NCBI GenBank assembly: GCA_029718625.1
Contig: CM056397.1
Location: 4,798,590-4,862,589 of the forward strand
From: Synaphobranchus kaupii
Lineage: Eukaryota > Chordata > Actinopteri > Anguilliformes > Synaphobranchidae
DNA length: 64,000 bases
Direction of reading: 5' to 3'
Positions 55,064-63,661 of this stretch are shown one piece after another. The notes under the pieces are model-generated. The model made no database searches, had not been told where the DNA came from, and saw only the letters and a list, made by a program, of their open reading frames with translations. Every line of letters starts with the position of its first letter. The first letter of the stretch is position 1. Both the position numbers and the translations under genes were made by a program.

Positions 55064-55365
55064 TTCATATATTTGAAGGGCATATCCACAGCTTTCATTT
55101 AGTATACACCATGCCATGATGTGTGAATGTGGAAAGTGACTTTTGGGGCTTGATATTCAAATATACCATGTCCTCTCCAACAGGCTCTTTTTATTGAAAT
55201 ATACTGTAATTTTGATCCTCTTAAAATGGAGTCATCATGGACTTGAGATACTCATAAACACATAACTCAGCACTATCAGATGGTGAAACCCTCATCTTTA
55301 TGTCTTATTCCATGAAAGTAATGAGGGTCTTTGAATGATAACTGCATCAAGGGATTTTAATGATC
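55064..55365. repeat. Strongly diverged satellite monomer beyond the Tc1 insertion
   Basis: The core landmarks are recognisable but mutated: TTTGAAGGGCATATCCA, GCTTTCATTTAGTATACACC, CATGATGTGTGAATG, GAGTCATCATGGACTTGAG, CAGATGGTGAAACCCTCATC, GTCTTATTCCATGAAAG and GAATGATAACTGCATCAAGG. A segment in the middle (about 55145-55195) does not match. It is far more diverged than any monomer left of the transposon and looks like the oldest, outermost copy. Confidence 0.8.
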
Positions 55366-55607
55366 TTGATCTTCTGAAACATATGAGACAACAGTAAAAC
55401 AATACAACAATATACATAGTGCATCAATAACTCATACACATCATAATGCACAACTCACCCCAACATGGTATTGCACAACCTTTAAAGCCTAGTTTTCTAA
55501 CTACTGCACATTTCTACTTCTTAGACAAAACATCAATTTGCACAGCCCTTACATTGCATTTGTCCACTCTATTAAACCGTCTCGTTATAGTTTAGTATTC
55601 ATCAATT
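55366..55607. other. AT-rich flank, no gene
   Basis: No clear features. CATCATAATGCACAACTCAC near 55439 may be a last trace of satellite sequence, but the match is too short to rely on. Confidence 0.4.
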
Positions 55608-55850
55608 TATAATGGTTAAGGAACTGGCCTTGTAACCGAAAGGTTGCAGGTTTGATTCCCAGGTAGGACACTGCCGTTGTGCCCTTGAGCAAGGTACTTA
55701 ACCTGAATCGCTTCAGTATATACCCAGCTGTATAAATGGATAATATGTAAAAAAAAAAAAAAAACCTAAAAAGTTGTGTAAGTCGCTCTTACAAATGCCT
55801 GTAATGTAATATAAATGCCTGTAATCTTCTAAATGCCTGTAATGTAATAT
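55608..55850 (+). mobile_element. tRNA-derived SINE of the fish V-SINE type
   Basis: The head resembles a tRNA-like promoter, with a B-box-like GGTTGCAGGTTTGATTCCCA (55651-55670). The body GCCCTTGAGCAAGGTACTTA and CAGCTGTATAAATGGAT is shared by many fish SINEs. The 3' part GTTGTGTAAGTCGCTCT is the LINE-derived tail, here missing its usual stem-loop segment, followed by repeats of AAATGCCTGTAATGTAAT up to about 55850. A 16-base A run sits at about 55749-55764. Family knowledge: such elements move with the machinery of an L2-clade LINE that recognises the tail. Confidence 0.85.
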
Positions 55851-55999
55851 AATCAATTTGCATAAGTGCACACACGCATGTCAAGTTAGGCCTCTGTTCA
55901 GATCATTGGCCTCTTAGATCAGTAAACCAAGTCATTCCAATGACCAGTTACCTATAGAACATGGGCATCCCCTAAAATGAGTAACAGCCTGTGAAAAGG

Positions 56000-56547
56000 C
56001 TTTTCATGTTTTGATGGATTATTATTATCACCCTCTTAAGCCAAATTATGTCAGAAAATAGCTATGCATGCCATGTACAATAAATGTCCGGCATGTTCAC
56101 ATTCTGCATATTGTGCGTATTGCAAACAACTGCATAAAAAGAGTTAACAAAATGTTATAACTGATCAAATTAAAGACTGAGGTGAATCAATATGCTCCTG
56201 ATTAGGTCGTTGAACACTGTGAACTGTATTTAAGTTCTTTCATAATTTTGTTTCCTTAAACTTATTAACATAATGCAGGTTTGGCTCATTATCAATTTGC
56301 GTTGTCTTTGAATTGTTCATTATCAACCAAATGTTTAGTTTTTGTGGCCATGTGTCCACACTTTCATCAATTAGGAGCCTATTGATTCACCTCGGCCTTT
56401 CATTTGCTCAGTTTTGTTACCTCTTTTAATGAAATTGTTTCACAATAAGCAAAATGTGAACATGGGACATTTATTGTACATGCCATGCATATCTATGTTC
56501 TGACAATTTGTCTTAAGAGGGTAAATAATCCATCAATACATTAAAAG
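56000..56547. mobile_element. Long foldback (inverted-repeat) non-autonomous element
   Basis: Two arms of about 170-210 bp, left about 56000-56208 and right about 56369-56547, are reverse complements with scattered mismatches. Matching blocks include TTGATGGATTATT/AATAATCCATCAA, CCCTCTTAAG/CTTAAGAGGG, CATGTACAATAAATGTCC/GGGACATTTATTGTACATG and AGGTGAATCAATA/TATTGATTCACCT. About 160 bp of AT-rich spacer separates them. No coding sequence is present. The superfamily is unknown; no clear target duplication was found at the ends. Confidence 0.8.
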
Positions 56548-56580
56548 TGCAATTAAGAAAAATAAACAGCTTGTTAAAAT

Positions 56581-56662
56581 TCTCGGATCGCAACTGTGGT
56601 TGGAACGAAAACCAGCATACACAGGGAGGCCCCAGGATCGAGTTTGAGAACCACTGGCCTAG
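56581..56662. repeat. Fragment of a dispersed fish repeat
   Basis: The string GTTGGAACGAAAACCAGCAT and the end GGCCCCAGGATCGAGTTTGA followed by GAACCACTGG look like a dispersed teleost repeat seen in many genomes. The assignment is from memory of the motif and the element class is not known. Confidence 0.35.
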
Positions 56663-57667
56663 AGACAGCGAATGATACAACCAGAAAGGAGGTGGTTTAG
56701 GATGATTTAAAGGTTATATACATAACAATTGTGTTATCATACCTATACAAACGAATAGAAGTAATAATACCACATTGATTAGTACAACACACATCCATTC
56801 TTGGTGTGTTCACTGCTCCTAATGAATCACATTGATTAGATCCCTTCCTTCCTGTTATCCAATCTAATAAAAGCATCCGCTTTTTGAAAATGGGGACTAA
56901 ACTTGAACACTGGGCATCCCAATACTCTAAAAATGCACCCTCCTTTCCTCCACTACGACCTCCTCTCCTCTGTGCTCCGGAAATGGATCTTTCTGTTTTA
57001 ATCTAATGTTGCTGATTACATCTCAAGTATGTATTAAAGGTTACACATTAATTCATGTCTCAACGCAAACCGCAATGTCAGGTACATTGTATACTGTACA
57101 TGCAAATACTGTACTCGAAACATTCAGGCAGTTTTGCATACTTCCGGGTAGGAAAGGAGTGGTAGTAGGGGAGTGGAGGAAAGGAGGTGGGGAGTGAAGA
57201 ATATTGGGATGCACCCATTGTCTCTATCAAGATGTAGCAGTCATCCTATGGTGCTTGCTAGTTTTTCAGTGTTTTTGCTTTCACTCAGTTTGATTTACTC
57301 CTTCTTTCTCAATTTCAAAATCTCAATGTTGAAACTGCTAATTCGAGATTCCTTAACTCAGCACTTTTTTTTGTTGGGCTATGGGGATCAGCTGTTGATC
57401 AGTGCCTTGGAATCTAGCAGGCAGTTAATTGATAATAGAGAGCAGCTGTGGTGCATTTCCTTGTCCAGTGAGAGTGTGACAATACTATTGGCATTAAAAG
57501 AGGCAAGAAATAGCATAACAGTAAGTGCATGCATGCCCTGATGGTCCTCCGTGTCGTGCTCTGCAATGACCCTTTTCTGAGTCATTAACGGGGTGTATAA
57601 TGAGAATGACATTTTACAGAAAACACTTTATGCTCCAGAATAACGTTAGATAAAAAGCACAACAATA
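56663..57667. other. Non-coding, no gene seen
   Basis: Short frames at 57006-57197 and 57173-57541 have no family motif, and the second opens with GTG rather than ATG. Nothing else was recognised. Confidence 0.5.
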
Positions 57668-57707
57668 ACACAATGTTAGACTACTTAACACAATGTTAGA
57701 CTACTTA
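57668..57707. repeat. Tandem duplication, 2 x 20 bp
   Basis: The 20-base unit ACACAATGTTAGACTACTTA (allowing one base of phase) occurs twice in tandem without a mismatch; a partial third start (GCATAATG) follows. Confidence 0.85.
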
Positions 57708-58452
57708 GCATAATGTCCATTCATATAAGATATTGTTTTGAATGAACAGACCAAAATCATCAGTGACATTGGCTCAACTGAATGATGTCTTTTTGTCGTA
57801 TTTGTCTAAACAGGCTAATCTTGCTCAAGTCAAAAACGTGAGTCAGAAAATAAAACGTGAAGCTGACGTTACGTTAGGAAATGTTTGCTGTTTAGTTCTC
57901 TACTCCATTCATTTTCGAAAGGACTGATCAACAACAACCTTCAAATTTATACATAACGTTATGTTAAAAAACTAGCTAGTTAGTACTTGCTATTGATAAG
58001 ACTAATAGTTGAGTATAACATTTATAAAGCTAGCAAGACAGACAGCAGAGCTAACGTTTCAAATTAGGAAAACAAAAACGGAGAAAAGGAAATGGCTGTT
58101 CGCGTGGCGAGAGGACGACAGCTCACTGTTAGACTAACGCTATGTGTTTTAGCTTTAGTTAGCTATTATTTAGTTATCAAGGTCTACACTAAATACGGAA
58201 AATATTCACATCTAACGTTATCACTTCACTTATTCATTGTATGACAGACGTTTTCACAATTTCATCTCGAAACGAGCTGGGGTAAGAATAACACAGTGGC
58301 ATCATTTGAAGCTAGAGCCGAATGTTAGCTACCTTAGCGAATTTCAAGTGAAAATATGAGAAAGTCTGCAGTACAAAAACAGGATTTTATTCAAAATAAG
58401 ATCGTTTCTGAAGTAATATCTATCGTTAATTTTTATCTTAAATATTTCTTAC
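57708..58452. other. Non-coding, possibly intron of a minus-strand transcript
   Basis: AT-rich with several GTTAGCT/AACGTTA motifs, common in non-coding DNA of fish. No gene was recognised. If the minus-strand first exon at 58453 is real, this is the start of its first intron. Confidence 0.4.
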
Positions 58453-58600
58453 CTCAGGGGGTTTACTGGCTTTCCCTCAGTCGCAGTAAAGTCTTCAGAC
58501 GATAGTCTTCTGCCCGAGGTGGTCCGCTCTGCCCGTGGTGAGGCAAATGGAGATTTACGAGGTTGACGTGCGGTTTTATTTAGCGGTCTAGAAATAAATC
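58453..58600 (-). other. Candidate non-coding first exon (5'UTR) on the minus strand
   Basis: Read on the minus strand, a GC-richer stretch ends CCCCCTGAG followed by GTAAGAAA, a strong splice donor at 58452/58453. It contains no ATG, as expected for a 5'UTR exon. The upstream end lies near the GC box and CCAAT box at 58601-58626. No partner exon is visible in the window, so the gene served is unknown. Confidence 0.4.
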
Positions 58601-58630
58601 CCCGCCCACTAAGCTCATGAACCAATTATA
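58601..58630 (-). promoter_or_regulatory. GC box plus CCAAT box of a minus-strand promoter
   Basis: CCCGCCCACT at 58601-58610 is a GC-box core on the minus strand, and CCAAT at 58622-58626 reads ATTGG on the minus strand. They sit immediately upstream of the candidate non-coding exon, and about 220 bp from the first open frame of the plus-strand transposase gene. The pair could therefore serve a divergent promoter. Confidence 0.35.
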
Positions 58631-58846
58631 TGCAATTGTAGCTTATTTTGTCATCTGTAACTAGCATTTTTCAAAAAGAAAATCAGTGATTGGACGGCAG
58701 AGCTATTATACGTCAAACCATCAGAACAATTGTACTGAAATTAGAACGCTCCGGCTGGAAAGGGTTGAGACCTTTTTTTTTCCGCAAATGTTTTTATTTT
58801 TTGTGGTTTTTGTGGTTTGAGTATTGCAGCTCCTTCCTGATTATAA

Positions 58847-61050
58847 CTGTACCGCCACAAAGAAACGCCTGTAAAACATCAAGACACCCTTTCAATTCTA
58901 AGGAGAGCTATAAATGAGCTCAGAATCCATCCACGTTCAATATCAGGGGAAGGGTATCGAAACCCAACTTGTGTCTGGGGTCAAATATTGCACCAGTGCA
59001 AGAGGGGAAACACCTTACAAAACCGCAAGACCTTTTATGATGCGTGGAGAAACACCCCAAAAGAGGAGAGGGAGGAACTGGACCCCACTGAACTGGACAA
59101 CAACCCTACTGAACTGGACAACTCCACCAAACTGGACAACCACAGATGCCAAGTGTATGATGTAATGTTTTCTTCCCTCACACTTGATGAAGCACACCAT
59201 CTCTTGGACAATATTGACCTCACCAAGATTTCAACATTGCCACCAGCAACTCCACAATCTGGTGACATGTACATTTACAAGAAGACAAAGGAGTATGATG
59301 AGGATTGGAGGGCAGACCAGATCATATGGAAAAACCAAGGAACAAAACGGCCACAAGGCCAATGCTTAAAGTTATGTATTTCACAACCTGTAATGAATCC
59401 AAGCACTTCCATAAACGGGCATACCAACACATCAATACATCATCATATATTCTCATTCATTACATTGGTGATGAAACTGCCATAATTCCAAGGCCACATG
59501 GGAATTCAACACGTGACCGCCCCTTCATCCGCACTGCCCCTTCAGTCTTTCACAATATTTCTGCAAGAAAAAATGAGCCGCCAGCCACTATATATCATGA
59601 CCTCAGTACTATCCATCTGCAGAGCAACCGCCACATCCCTGTCAAAACGCCACAGAACCTGGAACAAGTCCAAAATAAAATCAAAGCTGTACGATCTAAA
59701 TCTGTCCCATCATTTCTTCATATTGTATGGCAGAGTATCTGGAGGGCTTCATCAGAGAAATGACCATCTACCCCAACATGGTGACTGTGGCAGCATTGCC
59801 TGAGATGGTGGAGGAGTTCAAGAAGCTGTTGCTCCTTCTGCCACAGTCCCACCCCCCCCCCCCCCCCCCCCCCAGATGCTTTACTATGACACAACATTCA
59901 ATATGGGAGACTTTTATATATCCACATTACTGTTCAACCATGGGGCTTTTCAAGAAAGACCCACAACCCCCTTGGCAATAATGGTACATCAGACTAAAGA
60001 TCAAAAGTCCCATGAGGCATTTTTCCTACAAATACTGCATATGTTGCCTGAGTTGACCTCTAAAAGGATTGTCATCTGCACAGACCGGGAAGCTGCCATA
60101 GAGAATGCTATAGAGAAGGTGCTCCCTACAGTCCCTATTGTCAACTGCTGGAACCATCTCATGCAGAATGTGAAGCACACCGTGAGGGGCTGTGGGGGGA
60201 CCAAAGAAGATGTTGAAGTATACCAAGCCCACCTCAACCAACTCCTCTCCTGCATTTCCCTCACCCAGTACCACACAGTTAAACAGGACATTTCCAGCAT
60301 GTGGTCAGCATCATTTGTACAATACTACAATACATCCATAGAGGACACTGTTATCCACAAAAGTGCACAATTTGTACTTAATGACCTGGGCCTCATCACA
60401 GCTGGAATAACCAATAACATTGCAGAAAGTTTTCAATGCAACTTTGAAAAGGCTACAGGATAGGAGAGAAGTCCGGCTTGATATGATGATTTTTTCACTG
60501 TACAAAATGCAGAAATACTACATTAACGAAATCTGCCGGGGTTGGTGCAACATTGGACAATATCACCTGAATGCACAATTCATTCAGTTTCAATCCACTT
60601 TCCCTGCAGATGCCCTCTCCCTAGAAGACATCACCCTCTTTGCACTAAAAGGAGAGATTGTGGAAGGTCATGAGCAAGAGGATGAGGCAGGGTTGAAGAC
60701 TAGGGAAGGACTCGCTCGATTGATAGTGGCCAAAAGAAAGATCACACTTGACCCTGCCTCATCTTCTTTCATTATAACTGGATGGCAAAATCAAAAATAT
60801 GTCGCAACACACTTTCCCAACCAACTTGTTCTTGCAATACATCTGTAGATTGTCCACATATCCTGGCTGCACACATTTCTATAGGAAAAACTACCACTGG
60901 ATCCACCAAAACATCTTACCATCTGAAAACACTCCGACAAAGCTTAGGAGGGAAACGGCGCTCCAGCCTAAGGGACCCACAGAGGAGCAGCTGAAAGTGG
61001 TGGTCCCTGCACCAGATTCAAAGCTGGGTATCCAGAACCAGAACATTTTG
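58847..61050 (+). pseudogene. Large 5' exon of a MULE-type transposase gene: CG-1-like segment, DDE domain, SWIM finger
   Basis: Coding similarity runs through the exon in several frames. First frame (to ~59370): KTFYDAWRNTPKEEREELDP, a small 21-bp in-frame repeat (PTELDN, 59084-59143), then SGDMYIYKK and WRADQIIWK. Second frame (to ~59726): LKVMYFTTCNESKHFHKRAY, then ILIHYIGDE. These pieces together resemble a CG-1 DNA-binding domain. After a further shift and a 22-base C run (59852-59873) comes a MULE transposase core: YDTTFNMGDFY (first Asp 59888-59890), ICTDREAAIENAI (second Asp 60083-60085), CWNHLMQNVK, NNIAES (Glu 60425-60427). After an extra T at ~60431 the frame continues NATLKRLQDR. 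A SWIM zinc finger, CSCNTSVDCPH, lies at 60827-60859. The exon ends in phase 0 at a GTGAGT donor. About six frame changes mean no intact protein unless some are base-calling errors. No ATG opens the first frame. Confidence 0.8.
59852..59873 (+). repeat. C homopolymer (22) inside the transposase exon
   Basis: The C run interrupts coding sequence between the segment ending LLLLLPQSH and the start of the DDE domain, QMLYYDTTF, and coincides with a frame change. Its length is likely to be unreliable in any sequencing technology. Confidence 0.95.
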
Positions 61051-61289
61051 GTGAGTGTTGGACATGTAATGGTGTACTTGCTTTGCAAATAGCTTCTTTT
61101 TTTTTTGCTGGACCACAAGGGTGAGCGAGCCTATGAGATAATATGACTGACTGAATACCCATTGGTGAAATGTGCACATTTGGTGACACTATATAGTAGT
61201 CCAGCTGAACTAGGGCTTGACTGGTCTTGTATACTTGAATCCCAATTTTCATGTGTGAACTTTATATATACTGCATGTCTTGTTCGCAG

Positions 61290-61377
61290 GCTGACTTGGA
61301 GTGCAACCAATGGGCACCAACCTACACATCCAAGCAAAGACCTCAAAAATACAGACGAGGACATAAACGATGTGCTG
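61290..61377 (+). CDS. Linker exon a of the MULE/Ulp1 gene (one-base frame defect)
   Basis: TTGTTCGCAG acceptor and GTAAGAAT donor bound an 88-bp exon. Entering in phase 0 it reads ADLECNQWAPTYTSK; its end reads in the other frame as NTDEDINDVL, in phase with the donor. One base has been gained or lost within the exon. It resembles the next exon in both borders and acidic content. Confidence 0.55.
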
Positions 61378-61495
61378 GTAAGAATCCACACTGAGCTGTT
61401 AAATTAATCCTTTCACCGCACATTCAATCCATAGATCCCATGAGGCCTGACTGTTGATGTTGAATAATTTGATATACTGTGCGTCTTGTTCACAG

Positions 61496-61558
61496 GCTGA
61501 CACAAGAGCATCCAGTGAGCAGCAACAAGATACACAGGAGGATACAGAAACTATGTTG
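61496..61558 (+). CDS. Linker exon b of the MULE/Ulp1 gene
   Basis: 63 bp, phase 0 on both sides, acceptor CTTGTTCACAG and donor GTAAGAAT, encoding ADTRASSEQQQDTQEDTETM plus L. Acidic, Gln/Thr-rich and probably disordered: a linker between the SWIM finger and the protease. Its acceptor and donor contexts are near copies of those of the preceding exon. Confidence 0.6.
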
Positions 61559-61668
61559 GTAAGAATTCTACAGCACTTTAAAAAACTCTTAAAATGTCTT
61601 TAAAACAGTGGTGCAGGGGTCAAATGCTCTAAAAAGATAAATAAATAGAGGTTGCATTCCATATTGTT

Positions 61669-61852
61669 ACCAGTTACTCCACAATCCGGTAACATTTATT
61701 TTTACCAAAAAGACAATAGGGGTTATAGGGATTGGAGGCAGACCAGAATATATGAAAAAAATGAAGAACAAAACATTTAGCATCCACAAGGTCAACACTT
61801 AAAGCTATGCATTTCACAGTCAGTAATACATTCAAGCACTTCCATAAACATC
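61669..61852 (+). pseudogene. Decayed intronic duplicate of the CG-1-like coding segment
   Basis: This intron sequence aligns along its length with 59242-59416 of the large exon. Shared blocks include ACTCCACAATC(T/C)GGT, AGGATTGGAGG or its GGGATTGGAGG form, GCAGACCAGA, AACAAAAC, CACAAGG, CTTAAAG, ATTTCACA, TAAT, and CAAGCACTTCCATAAAC. It has many substitutions and several small indels and no open frame. It is a partial duplication of the gene's own N-terminal domain, pasted downstream and then left to decay. Confidence 0.85.
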
Positions 61853-62004
61853 TAGTATGTGAGTGTGTAGGGCTAGGTCTTCAAATTATGTCAAGCAGAC
61901 TTAAATGCCAAAATGTTTGAAACAGAATAACCTCCTCAAAAGGTGCTGGTCACTGGTCTAACAATCCTATACCAATCTATGTGTTCTGTTTTCACGTTTT
62001 ACAG

Positions 62005-62043
62005 AATGATCCAGAAACCTCCAAGAAGAAATTCCAAAATCAG
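62005..62043 (+). CDS. Linker exon c of the MULE/Ulp1 gene
   Basis: 39 bp, phase 0 at both ends, TTTTACAG acceptor and GTGCAT donor (weaker). Encodes NDPETSKKKFQNQ, a charged linker. Support comes from phase agreement with the exons before and after it. Confidence 0.5.
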
Positions 62044-62133
62044 GTGCATGCTATTACCACAAACACAGCATGTAGCATGAAGCAAGGCAAAGTGAAGCAA
62101 TCATGCTAATTTCTGTGTCATTTATTTGATTAG

Positions 62134-62280
62134 GCAATACAACTTTGGGGTGGGGGGGGGGGGGGGGGGGGGGGTGGGGAATGCAGCAATGACATGGCTG
62201 TCATGGATACCCAGGGGAATATGGTTTTAAGGCAGGAGGAATTTTTTACTTTGAAACCACATAATTGGCTTAATGGAGAT
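62134..62280 (+). CDS. Ulp1 protease exon 1, with in-frame polyglycine tract
   Basis: 147 bp, 49 codons, phase 0 from a TTTGATTAG acceptor to a GTAAGT donor. It reads AIQLW, then about eleven glycines encoded by the G run at 62152-62174 and neighbours, then ECSNDMAVMDTQGNMVLRQE and EFFTLKPHNWLNGD. The last part is the start of a Ulp1/C48 protease domain; the family typically has a W-L-N-D motif at the first helix. The G run keeps the frame open as given, but its true length is uncertain. Confidence 0.65.
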
Positions 62281-62362
62281 GTAAGTACATTTAATTTAAT
62301 GTAATTTAGCTTGAAATCTAACCTGACAATAGCATTTATGCTGTCATTGTAATTTGTTTCAG

Positions 62363-62485
62363 ATCATTGATTTTTACCTGGCCATGTTTGCCAGTGGCAC
62401 CAGAGTCTACCATTTGGACCACGTTTTGACTTGGGCCATTATGAAGGGTAAACGGGACATAATGTCAAGGCAGCTTTTGTCCAAA
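62363..62485 (+). CDS. Ulp1 protease exon 2
   Basis: 123 bp, phase 0 at both ends, TTGTTTCAG acceptor and GTAAGTTT donor. It begins IIDFYLAMFASGTRVYHLDH and continues VLTWAIMKGKRDIMSRQLLS plus K. Joined to the preceding WLNGD, this gives the WLN(D/G)xIIxxYL signature at the start of Ulp1-type protease domains. Confidence 0.75.
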
Positions 62486-62588
62486 GTAAGTTTCTATCTG
62501 AATATCCTATTGAAATAAGTACTAGATTAATCAATTATGTTTTTAGCTTGCCAAACATATCTTTGACTAATGCCACAATCTCTTTAAG

Positions 62589-62648
62589 GTCACTTTTGAA
62601 GACTATGATGCAGCTGTTGGTTGCTTCAATACTGGAAGCTTGTGGCAA
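62589..62648 (+). CDS. Ulp1 protease exon 3
   Basis: 60 bp, phase 0 at both ends, CTCTTTAAG acceptor and GTATAC donor, encoding VTFEDYDAAVGCFNTGSLWQ. The position of LW matches the HW pair of Ulp1 proteases, so the catalytic His appears to be Leu here. Alternatively the domain is spliced differently. Confidence 0.6.
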
Positions 62649-62780
62649 GTATACCTGATCATCATTATCATCATAATGTTTAATTTGGGGGGGGGTGGCA
62701 ATGACAAAATCTGTGCTGAGGGGTACAACATCAGCTATTATGATGGTAATAATCACATTTTGTATCTCCCTTGAATGCAG

Positions 62781-62871
62781 TTTCTTCATTCCCCAAGCAA
62801 GCTCCTTTACGTGCTTGATCCTGCAGGACACAATGAGGAGAAAGATTACAGAGAGGCCACAAAGCTGTTTA
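62781..62871 (+). CDS. Ulp1 protease exon 4 (donor uncertain)
   Basis: A CTTGAATGCAG acceptor opens in phase 0 with FLHSPSKLLYVLDPAGHNEE, then KDYREATKLF. The Asp of LDP (62817-62819) matches the catalytic Asp of Ulp1 proteases. The only GT near the end (62872-62873) leaves one base over, which does not fit the phase of the next exon. The donor has therefore decayed, lies elsewhere, or there is a one-base error. Confidence 0.6.
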
Positions 62872-62932
62872 GTTATAGGCTATGTTATTTTCATCTGTAT
62901 AAACCCTTGTAGACCTGTGTCTTGTTGTACAA

Positions 62933-63042
62933 GTATCTCAGAGTAGAAGTGCTGATCCAGGGTCAGTAGTTGTTAGATAAGCACTTCCACTCGTGTACCA
63001 ACCCTGAATCAGCACTCTTACTCCTAGTCGACTCAGAGATGC
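62933..63042. repeat. Small inverted-repeat element in the intron
   Basis: The left arm (62933-62962, ending GTGCTGATCCAGGGT) and the right arm (63001-63042, beginning ACCCTGAATCAGCAC) are imperfect reverse complements around a 38-bp loop. AGTGCTGAT(C)CAGGGTCAGT-type sequences are common dispersed repeats in fish, probably MITE-like. Confidence 0.6.
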
Positions 63043-63661
63043 TTGATAGATATTTGCCCTGGACTGTATTCATTAAACCTTCCTTATAAACTTGACATAC
63101 CTAGTAAATATTACAGTTCCCTTAATACCTGACCTGGGGGAAATGTTTTTGATTACTGGAAATGTATTTGTGGGACTTAAGGAGTGCTTGATATATCTCC
63201 ACTTGCAAGAGATGTCTACGCTTTTCAAGTACCTTGGAACTTAAGTACCTTAAGTTGTAGTCAAATATATTCAACTACTTTTTCAAATATTTGTGCCCAG
63301 GTCTGCTTAACACTCTGATGCATGGAATGCATCTCATTTTGGAATTTTCTATTATTGTCGCATGAGTGTTTTATATTCTGGATTTTCCTTTTCACCTACT
63401 CTAATGCATTAGGAGGCTCCTTTGTTTGCCTAATGCTAAATTTGCCTAATGACAAAGTACATCTACAATAATTCAAGGTCCAGAGTTCATTTCTGGCCAG
63501 GACCATCTTGTCATCCCTTCTTTTCCTCTAATAGGCCTACTGCCACTATCATAATGAAACATAAAATGCCCTGTAAATAAAAATATGTAAGAAAATCATG
63601 AACTGTATAAACAATGAATGCATGCTCAATCATTAAAACAAAAATAATAATAATGTTTCAG
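63043..63661. other. Intron sequence of the MULE/Ulp1 gene
   Basis: AT-rich, with the motif TTTGCCTAATG in two near copies (63424-63455). It ends in an AATAATAATGTTTCAG acceptor. No separate gene was seen. Confidence 0.5.

Noticed and set aside
55608..55720. A tRNA gene suggested by the B-box-like sequence
   Set aside because: The A-box region and cloverleaf are degenerate and the sequence continues into a SINE body and LINE tail.
57173..57541. 122-codon plus-strand frame and its minus-strand overlap at 57388-57612
   Set aside because: The plus frame starts with GTG, and both are hydrophobic or low-information sequences without splice support or known motifs.
59015..59274. Minus-strand Val/Ser-rich frames within the transposase exon
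   Set aside because: They are the antisense of the in-frame PTELDN repeat and the adjoining coding sequence.
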